NCBI GenBank assembly: GCA_963717125.1
Contig: CAVQVG010000013.1
Span: forward strand, 1-64,000
Direction of reading: 5' to 3'
DNA: 64,000 bases
Source: RYN-230 sp963717125
Lineage (GTDB): Bacteria; Actinomycetota; Actinomycetes; Streptosporangiales; Streptosporangiaceae
In this document: in pieces, positions 44,722 through 53,170 of the stretch
Numbering within the stretch: position 1 is the first letter of the stretch
Layout of the letters: every line of letters begins with the position of its first letter
Position numbers and translations under genes: made by a program
The notes under the pieces: model-generated
The model's database searches: none
Seen by the model: the letters and a program-made list of their open reading frames with translations, nothing else
Told to the model about the DNA's origin: nothing

Positions 44722-45939
44722 ATGTCTTCGAATGACAGCATTCGCCCCTTCCAGATCGACATCCCGGAGGAATCGCTCCAAGAGCTCCGGCGCCGTGTGG
44801 CGGCGCCCCGCTGGCCCGACCGTGAGACCGTCAGCGATCGCAGCCAGGGCGCGCAGCTGGCGAAGGTACAGGAGCTCGTCGACTACTGGGCCACTGATTA
44901 TGACTGGCGCAAGCTCGAGGCCAAGTTGAATGCGCTCCCCCAGTTCATGACGGAGATCGACGGGCTCGATATCCATTTCTTCCACGTCCGCTCGCCGCAT
45001 GCGAACGCGCTGCCGCTGATCATGACCCACGGCTGGCCGGGCTCGTTCCTCGAGTTCGTGAAGGTGATCGGGCCGCTGAGCGATCCCGAGTCCCATGGAG
45101 CTCGCGCGGAGGACGCGTTCGATCTCGTCGTGCCCTCGATGCCCGGTTTCGGCTTCTCAGCCAGGCCGCAGGCGACAGGCTGGAATCCCGATCGCATCGC
45201 CGGCGCTTGGGTTGAGCTGATGAGGCGAGTGGGCTACGGGCGCTACGTCTCCCAGGGTGGCGACTGGGGTGCGGTCGTCGCGGACGTGATGGGCCGCCAG
45301 GCGCCAGCGGGTCTCGTGGGTATCCACGTCACCACGTTGCTCGGCGCGATCGAACGGCCACCAACGCCGAACATGCAAACGGCCGTGCCTCCCGAGGTCG
45401 CGAACGCGCTCAAGTACGGTGAACCGGCGCCGGCGGGCCTGTCGGCCCAGGAAACGATCGCCTATGAAGGATCTAGAAACTTTGCCGCGCGCGGCTCGGG
45501 CTTTCGGGCGATAAATAGCACGCGCCCGCAAACGATCGGCTACTCGCTCGCGGACTCGCCGGTCGGCTTGGCCGCTTGGTTTTACGAGAAGTTCGCGGAA
45601 TGGACCGACACGGACGGCGAACCCGAGCGCGTCCTCACGAAAGATGAGATGCTCGACGACATCACGCTTTACTGGCTCACGAACACAGCGGCGTCCTCGG
45701 CCCGCCTGTACTGGGAGGACAGCGCCCACAAAACCAAGGTCGGCGGCGAAGTCTCGATCCCTGCGGCCGTGAGTAGGTTCCCAAAAGAGATAATCCCCCT
45801 ACCGCGTAGCTGGGCCGAGCGTGCCTACCCCAACCTCGTGTACTTCAACGAACTCGAGAAGGGTGGTCACTTCGCCGCCTGGGAACAACCGGAACTCTTT
45901 GCGGGCGAGATGCGAGCGGCGTTCAGGTCGCTGCGCTGA
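44722..45939 (+). CDS. Epoxide hydrolase (EHN/microsomal-type alpha/beta hydrolase)
   Basis: This 405-residue protein has the N-terminal EHN domain (IRPFQIDIPEESLQELRRRV, then RWPD) and a hydrolase core. The oxyanion motif HGWPGS is at 103-108, the nucleophile D181 in GGDWGA, and the catalytic histidine H383 in GGHFAAWEQPELF. It would open epoxides to diols. AAGGAGA precedes the ATG. Some codons (ATA, AAA, TTT) are less GC-biased than in the neighbouring genes, which hints at a different origin. A remnant of a related gene lies at 41140. Confidence 0.92.
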   Translation: MSSNDSIRPFQIDIPEESLQELRRRVAAPRWPDRETVSDRSQGAQLAKVQELVDYWATDYDWRKLEAKLNALPQFMTEIDGLDIHFFHVRSPHANALPLIMTHGWPGSFLEFVKVIGPLSDPESHGARAEDAFDLVVPSMPGFGFSARPQATGWNPDRIAGAWVELMRRVGYGRYVSQGGDWGAVVADVMGRQAPAGLVGIHVTTLLGAIERPPTPNMQTAVPPEVANALKYGEPAPAGLSAQETIAYEGSRNFAARGSGFRAINSTRPQTIGYSLADSPVGLAAWFYEKFAEWTDTDGEPERVLTKDEMLDDITLYWLTNTAASSARLYWEDSAHKTKVGGEVSIPAAVSRFPKEIIPLPRSWAERAYPNLVYFNELEKGGHFAAWEQPELFAGEMRAAFRSLR

Positions 45940-46065
45940 TCGGTGCACATCGGCGTCAGTCAGGTCGCATCGAAGAGTTAAGCAACCACCGCAGTGAAAG
46001 CCACAGCCAGCGTCGGTGTGAGGCACAACCTGCCCCAGGAAGCCCCGCAGCCCTCAGCACCATCA

Positions 46066-46407
46066 AGAGGCGTGAACGTGACGCTGCTGTTCTCCGACAC
46101 CCACTACCTGCGCACCGCCGACGCCTACCTGCGCGCCCTCGAGCGCCACCGCCGCGCCGGCCTGGACCTGGCGGTGCCCTCGGTGGCCTCGCTGTTCATC
46201 TCCCGCTGGGATTCCGCCGCCGACCCCCTGCTGCCGCCCGCCCTGCACGGCAGCCTGGGGCTGGCGATGGCGCAAAAAACCTACGCCTCCCATCTGCAGC
46301 TGCTCTCCGACCAGCGCTGGCAGCCGCTCGCCGAGGCAGGCGCCCGTCCGCAGCGGGTTCTGTGGGCCTCCACCTCGACCAAGAACCCAGACCTGCCCGA
46401 CACCTAC
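46066..46407 (+). pseudogene. tal: Transaldolase, internal fragment left of the ISL3 insertion
   Basis: The frame reads VNVTLLFSDTHYLRTADAYL, LDLAVPSVASLFISRWDSAA, MAQKTYASHLQLL and PQRVLWASTSTKNPDLPDTY. This is the central part of the actinobacterial transaldolase family, including the Schiff-base region 'LWASTSTK' with the active lysine. The N-terminal third is missing before about 46066, and the sequence breaks off at 46407 where insertion-sequence DNA begins. A C-terminal piece survives at 51555-51740. Confidence 0.85.
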
Positions 46408-46408
46408 T

Positions 46409-46431
46409 ATGATCATCGTGTTTGTGATCAT
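46409..46431. repeat. Short palindrome at the ISL3 left junction
   Basis: ATGATCA and TGATCAT are inverted around a 9-base loop, exactly where transaldolase similarity stops. It probably marks or lies near the left end of the ISL3 element. Confidence 0.45.
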
Positions 46432-47939
46432 GCCGGGCGTGCGATCTTGAAGCTCTTACTGTCCTGGTCCCTCACCTGGCTGGACTGACCGTCGAGCGTG
46501 TCGTCACTGCGGGCGGGTCGGTGCATGTGCTGGCCAGGGCCTGCGCTGGTGAGGCGGCCTGCCCGGGCTGCGGCGTGGTGTCGCGGCGGGTGCACAGCCG
46601 CTATGAGCGGAAACTGGCCGATACCGCGAGCGGCTGCCAGGAAGTGCTCATTCATCTGCAGACCCGCCGGTTCTTCTGCGGCAACGGTGCCTGCGTGAAG
46701 ACGACGTTCGCGGAGCAGGTGCCGGGCCTGACGGTCCGTTATGGCCGGCGGACCTGCGGCCTGGAGGGCGTGCTGCACGCGGTCGCGCTGGCCCTGGGCG
46801 GCCGTGCCGGTGCGCGGCTCAGCGGCAGGCTGGCCTGCTCAGCCAGCCGCTCGACGCTGCTTCGGCTCATCCGCGCCGCTCCCGACCCCGATGCGGGGAT
46901 TCCGCTGGTGCTGGGCGTGGATGATTTCGCGCTGCGCAAGGGGCACATCTACGGCACGATCCTGGTGGACATCGAGACCCGCCGACCGGTGGACATGCTC
47001 CCCGAACGCTCAGCCGAATCCTTCCGCACCTGGCTGGACGCCCACCCTGGTGTCGAGATCATCTGCCGCGACCGCGGCGGATGCTATGCGGAAGGCGCAG
47101 CCGAAGGCGCGCCGCTGGCCATCCAGGTCGCCGATCGGTGGCACCTGTGGCACAACCTGGCCGAAGCCGTCGAACGCGCCGTCGCCCGCCACCGCTCCTG
47201 CCTGCAGGAACAGCCACCGCCACCTGAGCCCGGGCCACCCGCGCAGGAGGCCGCCCAGGCCCCCGGGGCAGGCATGGCCGCGCGGACCCGGACCCGGCAC
47301 GCTGAGATCCACGCCGCGCTGGCCCGCGGGCTGAGCATCACCGAGATCAGCCGCGCCTTACGGCTGGACCGCAAGACAGTCCGCCGCTACGCCACCGCCG
47401 CCACCCCAGACCAGCTGCTCCCCGACACCCGGGTCAGCCGGCCCGGCCTGCTCGATCCGCACCAGGCCTACCTGCGGCAGCGATGGGACGAAGGTGTGCA
47501 CAGCACTGAGCGGCTGCATCAGGAACTGCGGGAGCGCGGCTACCGCGGCAGCCTGCGCACGCTGCGCCGGTTCACATCCCGGCTCCGCCAGGACACCGCC
47601 ATCCCCTCGCCACCTCCCGCACCGGCGGCCAAGAAGGTGGCCAGCTGGATCCTCACCCCACCCAGCAAGCTGGCCAGCGATGACCGCAGCGCGCTGGCCC
47701 AGATCACTGCCCGCTGCGAGGAACTCGCGGCCACCCAGGCCCTGGTCCGCGAGTTCGCGGACATGCTCTGTCACCGCCACGGCGAGCACCTGGAAACCTG
47801 GGCCAGCCAAGCCGAGAACAGCCCGGTCACCGAATTGCGCGGCTTCACCAAAGGACTCCGCAAGGACTGGGCCGCCGTCACCGCCGGCCTGACCGTGCCC
47901 TACAGCTCCGGCGCTGTCGAGGGCCACGTCAACCGCATC
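46432..47939 (+). pseudogene. ISL3-family transposase, 5' part (split by a second element)
   Basis: From GTG 46521 the protein has the ISL3 zinc finger (CPGCGVVSRRVHSRYERKL), CGNGACVKTTFAEQVPGL, the DDE core LVLGVDDFALRKGHIYGTIL, EIICRDRGGCYAEGA and IQVADRWHLWHNLAEA. An inserted HTH (GLSITEISRALRLDRKTVRR) follows. The family's usual N-terminus is readable in frame upstream (TVLVPHLAGLTVERVV, from about 46440) but lacks a start codon. Coding stops at SSGAVEGHVNRI, at the catalytic glutamate, and continues at 51422 after a 3482-bp insert. Confidence 0.9.
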
Positions 47940-47959
47940 ATTCTGTGGAATCAGAAATG

Positions 47960-50293
47960 TCAAATCGGCCGTGCCTGGTCTTGGCGGACGTCGATGATCG
48001 GCAGGCTGACTGCGTCGGCCGGAAGGTCAAGCTGCCGGGGCGTCGGGCCAGCCGGGGTGGGGGTGTCGGAGAGCCGGTCCAGCAGCCGGTCGAGGGCGAT
48101 GCTTCCGTCGTCGATGGCGGCCTGCTCGTCCTCGGTCAGCGGGATCATCGTCCGCATCTTCTGCAGGTTCTCCTTGGCTTCCAGGAGCTGTGCCCGGCCG
48201 GAGTCCTTCGGCGTGTAGAAGTCGCACTTGGCGCAGGCCATGCGGTGCGGGCACTGCTCGAAGAAGGTATAGGTGCAGTAGCCGTGGCTGAGGTCGTAGT
48301 GCTGCCACGGCTCGCCGGCCGCGGCGGCGCCGGAGGCGACCGCGTCGCGGTCGACGAGGACCTCGATGGTGCGGACGTTGCGGGAGAAGTACCCGGCGTC
48401 GTCGTAGGCCCGGGTCAGGGTGACAGGGCTGATCTTTGCGTAGAACTGCGTTGACTGCGGCGACCGGTGGCCCAGCCAGGCCTGCAGCTCGAACAGCGTC
48501 ATGGGCTCCTTGGCGTTGTAGAGCTGGCTGGCGATCGTGGAGCGGGCCCGGTGGCTGGTGATGTTCCCCCGGACGTCAGCGGCGGGAACGCCGGCCTTGC
48601 GGCAGAGCACCGGGATGACCGTGTTGTTGATGTAGGAGGTGGAGATCTTCCGGGCCCTGTAGGCGAACAACAGGTCAACCTGCTCGCCGGTGCGGCGGTC
48701 GGTGAACTTCGGCTGGACGGGCCGCAGGGCCTGCCAGGCGTCGAGGGCCTGGCCGAGCACCGGGTCGACGGGCTTGGTGAAGGCGGTCCCGGTCTTGTGG
48801 GTGGGGACGTCGAGCAGGCAGACGGCGTCGCGGGCCAGGACCCGCTGCGAATCGCCTGGTATGGCGGTGCCGTCGTGCTGCCAGCGGATGCAGCCCACCC
48901 GCAGCCGGGTGATCTCATCGCTGCGCTGCCCGGAGAACAGCCAGGCCAGCGTGACCGCGCGGACCAGTTCCAGCGGGTAGAAGTTCCCGGCCTGAGCCTG
49001 CGGGAGGTCGTCGGCGTCCAGGTTCAGCCCGGCCCACATCAGCTTCGCCCAGATCTCGTCGGCGATCACGCGAGGGTCCGGGCCGAGCAGGGCCGCGATG
49101 CTGCGCGGGACGGCCAGTGCCCGCTGCGGGTCGAAGCGCCTGGGAACCTGCTCCCATTCCTGGAGGTCACGGAAGAACGTGCGGACAGCAGCGAGGTGGC
49201 CGGCCTTGGTGGCCGCCTCCAGCGGCTTGCCGAGCTGGTCCTTCAGCCCGGCGGTGCGCTGGAGGTAGTCGCCCACCTTCATCCGGTCGACCGCCGCGAC
49301 CCAGGCGGCGCAGGTCTGCCGGGTCCAGGACGCGGGGTCGGCGGCCTCCGGGTGCCCGGCCTCCAGCCAGCGGCCGGCCTTCAGCAGCGTCGCGCGGAAG
49401 CCGTCCCGGACCCGGCGCGAAAGCGCGGACGTGCCGTGCCAGCGCTCCACCTGAGCCTCCCAGGCCGCCGGGCCTCCGCTCGCCCGGGCGGAGTGACGGC
49501 CCGTCAGCCGCTGCGGGGGCTCGCAGAAGCCCAGCTCGGCGACGGCCCGCTGCATGGCGTGCAGCGTGTTGCCCCTCGCCGCGGGCAGGAGGCGCTCGCG
49601 GCGGGCGCGCTCGAACAGGTCGGTGCCCAGTTCATCCAGGTGAGGGCTGCGGTTCAGGAGGAACATCTGGCAGGCGACCATCGGCAGCATCTGGTCGTCG
49701 TCGCGGCCGAGCTGGTAGCCCCATCCGGCCAGCACCGAGCGGACGCGGGCGATCTCGCCGTCTACGCGGTCGCGCCCGAAGACGCGCCAGGCTAGGGCGA
49801 GGCGGCTGAAGCCGCCGAGCCGGTAGAAGTCAGCGAAGCCGCCGATCAGGAAGGCGTGCGCGGCCAGGTGCGGGCGCACGGCATCGTCGGCCCAGCCGGG
49901 GGCCGCCTTGCGGAAGCCCTGCTGGTCCCGGCCCAGCAGCCCGGCCCAGTCCTCATCGGCCCACGACCAGTAGGACCGGCCCGTCTCGGCGCACCGCAGC
50001 AGGACCACGGCTGCCGCGTCCAGCATCGCCCGGCGACGGTGAGCCGTGGACGGCGCCTCCAGCGCGGCGCTCACGTCGTCCAGCGGCCTCAGCAGGCGCT
50101 GGACCTGCCTCCACGCCCGGGCCGTAGGGTCGTGGCGGGCAAGACGGCGCAGGTTGCCGACGCCGAGCTCGACGATGGCGTCCTTCTCGGCGTCCCGGAA
50201 CACGGGCGCGGAGTCGTAGCGCGCCGGGTCGACCGGCCACCGCCAGCGCCCGGGACCGCCCTGAGAACCGGCCGCAGGCGGCAACGCGCTCAC
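47960..50293 (-). CDS. Large tyrosine recombinase, TnpB-like
   Basis: This 777-residue integrase has a long N-terminal region and a C-terminal catalytic domain. Arg I lies in SGQRSDEITRLRVG, the H-x-x-R in NITSHRARSTIAS, and the final His and nucleophile Tyr in WLGHRSPQSTQFYAKI. A tail follows with cysteines C-x5-C-x2-C (QCPHRMACAKCDFY) that may bind zinc. This size and tail resemble Tn554 TnpB-type recombinases. It overlaps the upstream recombinase gene by 4 bases, so the two are cotranslated, and its stop lies 20 bases from the element end. Confidence 0.88.
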   Translation of the reverse strand: MSALPPAAGSQGGPGRWRWPVDPARYDSAPVFRDAEKDAIVELGVGNLRRLARHDPTARAWRQVQRLLRPLDDVSAALEAPSTAHRRRAMLDAAAVVLLRCAETGRSYWSWADEDWAGLLGRDQQGFRKAAPGWADDAVRPHLAAHAFLIGGFADFYRLGGFSRLALAWRVFGRDRVDGEIARVRSVLAGWGYQLGRDDDQMLPMVACQMFLLNRSPHLDELGTDLFERARRERLLPAARGNTLHAMQRAVAELGFCEPPQRLTGRHSARASGGPAAWEAQVERWHGTSALSRRVRDGFRATLLKAGRWLEAGHPEAADPASWTRQTCAAWVAAVDRMKVGDYLQRTAGLKDQLGKPLEAATKAGHLAAVRTFFRDLQEWEQVPRRFDPQRALAVPRSIAALLGPDPRVIADEIWAKLMWAGLNLDADDLPQAQAGNFYPLELVRAVTLAWLFSGQRSDEITRLRVGCIRWQHDGTAIPGDSQRVLARDAVCLLDVPTHKTGTAFTKPVDPVLGQALDAWQALRPVQPKFTDRRTGEQVDLLFAYRARKISTSYINNTVIPVLCRKAGVPAADVRGNITSHRARSTIASQLYNAKEPMTLFELQAWLGHRSPQSTQFYAKISPVTLTRAYDDAGYFSRNVRTIEVLVDRDAVASGAAAAGEPWQHYDLSHGYCTYTFFEQCPHRMACAKCDFYTPKDSGRAQLLEAKENLQKMRTMIPLTEDEQAAIDDGSIALDRLLDRLSDTPTPAGPTPRQLDLPADAVSLPIIDVRQDQARPI

Positions 50294-51366
50294 CTGGCAG
50301 CCTCCGCGCCGTCGCCGCCGGCCAGTGCCTGGACCCGCCAGGCGTGGATGTGCTCCATGCCCCGGCTGAGCTTGTCAGCGAGCTCCCGGCCGGACAGGTG
50401 GATGTACCGCAACGTGGAGTCAGTGTGACGGTGCCCGGCGAAGGCCGCGATCGCGTGCACCTCCCAGCCCATCCTCGCCAGGTCCGTCAGGCACAGGTGC
50501 CTGGTGGTATGGGTGGAGAACCGCTCGACGCCGGAGGCCAGGGCGATCCGGCGGACCACCTTCGACCAGGTCCACAGGCTCAGCGGCTGCGCGTGGTTGC
50601 GCCGCGACTCCGACAGGAACAGCGGCCCCCGGGCACGGCTGACCGACGCACGGTGCGCGAGGTACTCCGACAGCAGCACCCCGGTCGGCGCCGAGTACGG
50701 CACCACGCGCTCCAGCCGGTTCTTCGTCGTCTCCGCCCGGATCCGCAAGGTGCGGTGCGCCGGGTCGATGTCGTCGGTGCGCAGCGAGCACAGTTCCTCG
50801 CGCCGCAGCGCGGCATCGTAGGCCAGGGCGAGCATCACGCGGTTGCGCACCGGCTCGCGCCGGAACTCCTCCAGCAGCCGAAGCCACTGCCGCTCGCCCG
50901 GGATCCACGGCAGCCTGGTCAGCCGCGGTACCAGGCCGCGCTGCTGACCGCCCGCCCGGCTGCCCGGCGTGTAGCGGCCGCGGCCCACCGGGTTGGACTC
51001 GCGCAGCCCCTCCTCCATCAGGAAGTCGTAGAACAGCCGGACCGGCACCAGCCGCTGCTGGATCGTCGCGTTGGCCAGCCCCGATCCCGAGTCCATCGCC
51101 ACCACGTTCGCGCCGCGATGATGCGGCCGCAACGTCAGCTCCCGCACGTAGACCGCGACGTGGGCGCGGTTCGCGGTGACCGGGTCAACATCCTCCCGCT
51201 CGCACAACAGCAGGTACTCGGCCAGCCCCCGGGCATACGCGTCGATCGTCCGCGGGGCCCGCCCCAGATCGGCCCAGATCTGCAGCCACACCGCCGCCTG
51301 CTCGTGCAGGCCCAGCACCGGCCACTTCTCCCTCAGCACCACCGTGCCGTTCAAGCCATCTCCCAA
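50290..51366 (-). CDS. Tyrosine recombinase, TnpA-like
   Basis: This 358-residue recombinase has an N-terminal SAM-like core-binding domain (RTIDAYARGLAEYLLLCERE). The catalytic residues are readable: Arg in DAALRREELCSLR, H-x-x-R in THTTRHLCLTDLA, and His...Tyr in FAGHRHTDSTLRYIHLS. Length and pairing with the larger downstream recombinase match TnpA of Tn554-like elements. It is the first gene of the element's two-gene operon and begins about 55 bases from the right end. Confidence 0.88.
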   Translation of the reverse strand: MGDGLNGTVVLREKWPVLGLHEQAAVWLQIWADLGRAPRTIDAYARGLAEYLLLCEREDVDPVTANRAHVAVYVRELTLRPHHRGANVVAMDSGSGLANATIQQRLVPVRLFYDFLMEEGLRESNPVGRGRYTPGSRAGGQQRGLVPRLTRLPWIPGERQWLRLLEEFRREPVRNRVMLALAYDAALRREELCSLRTDDIDPAHRTLRIRAETTKNRLERVVPYSAPTGVLLSEYLAHRASVSRARGPLFLSESRRNHAQPLSLWTWSKVVRRIALASGVERFSTHTTRHLCLTDLARMGWEVHAIAAFAGHRHTDSTLRYIHLSGRELADKLSRGMEHIHAWRVQALAGGDGAEAAR

Positions 51367-51421
51367 GTCCGTGGTTGCACCGAGGGACCATGATCACCCC
51401 GGCAGATTCCACGTAACTTTT

Positions 51422-51496
51422 AAGATGATCAAAAGACAGATGTACAGACGGGCCAAACCCGACCTGCTCCGAAAGCGCGTCCTGCTCGCTGATTGA
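51422..51496 (+). pseudogene. ISL3-family transposase, C-terminal part
   Basis: The frame KMIKRQMYRRAKPDLLRKRV followed by LLAD and TGA is the standard end of ISL3 transposases and continues the protein cut at 47939. The sequence after the stop (to about 51540) should hold the ISL3 right end. Confidence 0.88.
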
Positions 51497-51554
51497 CCCG
51501 ATCACGGAAAGTGGGCCAGAGCCACCGCAACTTGGCCGTTGACACCACGGAAGC

Positions 51555-51740
51555 CTCGACGACCGGCTGGACCCCGACTACGCCACCGCGGAACGGGCCA
51601 TCGCAGCGGCCGCCGACGCCGGCATCGACGCCGATGCGCTCGCTGAGCATCTGCAGCGCCAGGGAGCAGGCGCCTTCACCGCAGACTGGGCCGCGCTCCG
51701 CACGGCAATCAAAGAAAAAGCGGCAAAGCCCACGACCTAG
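51555..51740 (+). pseudogene. tal: Transaldolase C-terminal fragment right of the ISL3 insertion
   Basis: The frame reads LDDRLDPDYATAERAIAAAA, DAGIDADALAEHLQRQGAGA and ends WAALRTAIKEKAAKPTT before TAG. It fits the end of the transaldolase that is cut at 46407. The stretch between (normally with 'TVPEKTLLA') is missing, so the IS insertion was accompanied by a deletion or followed by decay. Confidence 0.7.
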
Positions 51741-51787
51741 AGCTCTTCCTAACGTCCTGTCAGGCGGCCAGCCAGGGCTCTTCCCAT

Positions 51788-52369
51788 TCAGGGCGTGCGG
51801 CGGGTCAGGTCGGCTGGGTCCAGTTCGACTGGGAAAGGCCGGGTAATGCGCCCCACGGTGTCCGCATCAAGCGTGGTGCGGGTGACATACCGGCCACGGC
51901 TCAGGGAGCAGGCCACGATCCTCGGCGTACCGTGCAATTCCACCCGCCAGTAGACGGGGATCCCCGCTTCGGCGTACAGAACCGGTTTGACAGTCCGATC
52001 GATCGACACCGTGGACGGGGACACAACCTCAACCACGGCCCGGACCGCTTCAGACGGGAACCTGGTGACCGTCTCACTGACCATCGCGGCGTCAACGACT
52101 ACAACGTCGGGAACCAGGAGCTTCCCGCCGGGCAGAGCCACGTTGACCGCTTCCAGCACCTCAACATCGGCGCCCGCGATGATCGCGGCCTCGGCGAGAG
52201 CGCGGTGCAGCCGGTACGAGGCCCGCTGATGGCCCACGCCCGGCGCCGGGCTCACGACAAGTACGCCACCTTCGTAGACCTCGAAACGGGCATGATCACC
52301 AGCGTCCGGCAGCGCCTCGACATCATCAGGTGTCCAGGGACCGGTGTGCTCCACCAGCGCGGTGCTCAT
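51788..52369 (-). CDS. Uma2-family PD-(D/E)XK protein, copy 2
   Basis: This 193-residue protein is nearly the same as the copy at 39565-40146. Differences are scattered (for example KLLVPDVVVVDAAMVSETVT against KLLVPDVVAVDADAVSETAT), and both frames are intact, which suggests the protein is still selected. The start is ATG 52369 with GGGAGGTGA upstream. It lies beside att copy E exactly as copy 1 lies beside att copy D. Confidence 0.88.
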   Translation of the reverse strand: MSTALVEHTGPWTPDDVEALPDAGDHARFEVYEGGVLVVSPAPGVGHQRASYRLHRALAEAAIIAGADVEVLEAVNVALPGGKLLVPDVVVVDAAMVSETVTRFPSEAVRAVVEVVSPSTVSIDRTVKPVLYAEAGIPVYWRVELHGTPRIVACSLSRGRYVTRTTLDADTVGRITRPFPVELDPADLTRRTP

Positions 52370-52620
52370 GGTCTCACCTCCCGCCGCCATCCAGTCTGAC
52401 ACCCGCAGGGCTTCGCCGGAACGACCCGGACCACCGCAGGTCCTGGCCGCTTAGACACGTTCAACGGGCTTACGTCCGCGCCGCCCTGGCCTGCCAGCAA
52501 AGGCCGTTCGGTGTCAACTGCTGCCAACTACCACCGCCCATATCGACGGTCAGATGACGGTCAAAGGATCTTGCAGGGCATCTGGAGGGCTTAGAATCGG
52601 CCTGCTACCAGGGACTTCTT

Positions 52621-52663
52621 GTGGAGCTAAGGAGATTCGAACTCCTGACCTCTTGCATGCCAT
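52621..52663 (-). repeat. att remnant E: tRNA-Ala(GGC) 3' half
   Basis: Minus strand from the GGC anticodon loop to the acceptor 3' strand, with T-stem AGGAG/CTCCT. The left flank equals that of copy D, the right flank that of copy A, so this junction is a mosaic. TGCTGTAC pairs follow at 52749 and 52762. Confidence 0.8.
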
Positions 52664-53003
52664 CTGTCGGCAGCACGTCCACCTGCGTCCATCCCCGCAG
52701 GTCACCGTCCTCACCCGTCCCTACGCGGCCACCTCCGTCCGCGTGCGTTGCTGTACTTCCGTGCTGTACCGCTGCCACCCCGCCTGGAGCAACCAGTCGT
52801 GCTCCCAGAGGAAGCCCTGACCAGCGTCAACGCTGCATTCCAGGTTACAGATGCGCCCTCCGGCGTGCATCCGGTCAAACAGGCCCTGGAAGACCTCGCC
52901 ACTCCCCGCGACCTCTCCCCCACTCCCAGCCCAGGACAGTAGCCCGACTCGCTACAACACTGGGCACACCAAGGGTTGCATAGCAACGTCCGCTTCTGCC
53001 GAT
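52645..53003. repeat. Direct repeat R1 (right copy)
   Basis: Matches 8213-8580 in order of landmarks. No gene is seen in it. The lower-GC operon begins about 170 bases further right. Confidence 0.75.
52749..52769. promoter_or_regulatory. Putative integrase arm-type sites, right of att E
   Basis: TGCTGTAC at 52749-52756 and 52762-52769, 13-base period, in the same position relative to the tRNA fragment as in module R1 at 8317. Confidence 0.55.
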
Positions 53004-53170
53004 GAGCGGGTGGTTCTCCTAGCGTGCTGAGACGCTCCCATGCGTCCGCCTGATTCCTGCGTCACGCTCTTCACGGAGGCCCTCGCGGGCCGCTAGCCTG
53101 CTGCGACCGGACACGGTAGGCCACGGCGGCCTGTTGTGCCGGAGCGAAAGTGTCGCTTGGAGGGTGCGTG

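Larger units (their letters stand above)
47940..51421 (-). mobile_element. Tn554-like two-recombinase element inserted in the ISL3 transposase
   Basis: The interrupted ISL3 protein can be rejoined exactly by removing 47940-51421: ...HVNRI (47937-47939) continues as KMIKRQMY (51422). The insert holds only two overlapping tyrosine recombinase genes on the minus strand. It has short inverted ends, TGTGGAATC at 47944 and GATTCCACG at 51405. No target duplication is needed to restore the frame, as is known for Tn554-family transposons. A tnpC gene is absent. Confidence 0.8.
51788..52663. repeat. Direct repeat: Uma2 plus att, copy 2
   Basis: Same order, spacing and orientation as 39565-40440: Uma2, GTTCAACGGGCTTACG flank, a CGGTCA pair at about 52549, TCTTGCA, CCAGGGA-TTCTTGTGG and the tRNA fragment. 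Confidence 0.8.

Noticed and set aside
48467..49795. Plus-strand frame of about 440 codons opposite the large recombinase
   Set aside because: Antisense of a recombinase with complete catalytic motifs; no protein family in the plus reading.
8213..52663. tRNA-Ala fragments as tRNA genes
   Set aside because: Each begins at the anticodon loop and lacks the D-arm and 5' acceptor strand, so none can be a functional tRNA.
8213..52663. A complete prophage or conjugative element in the window
   Set aside because: No capsid, terminase, portal, relaxase, FtsK/TraB-type translocase or replication gene is visible in any segment.
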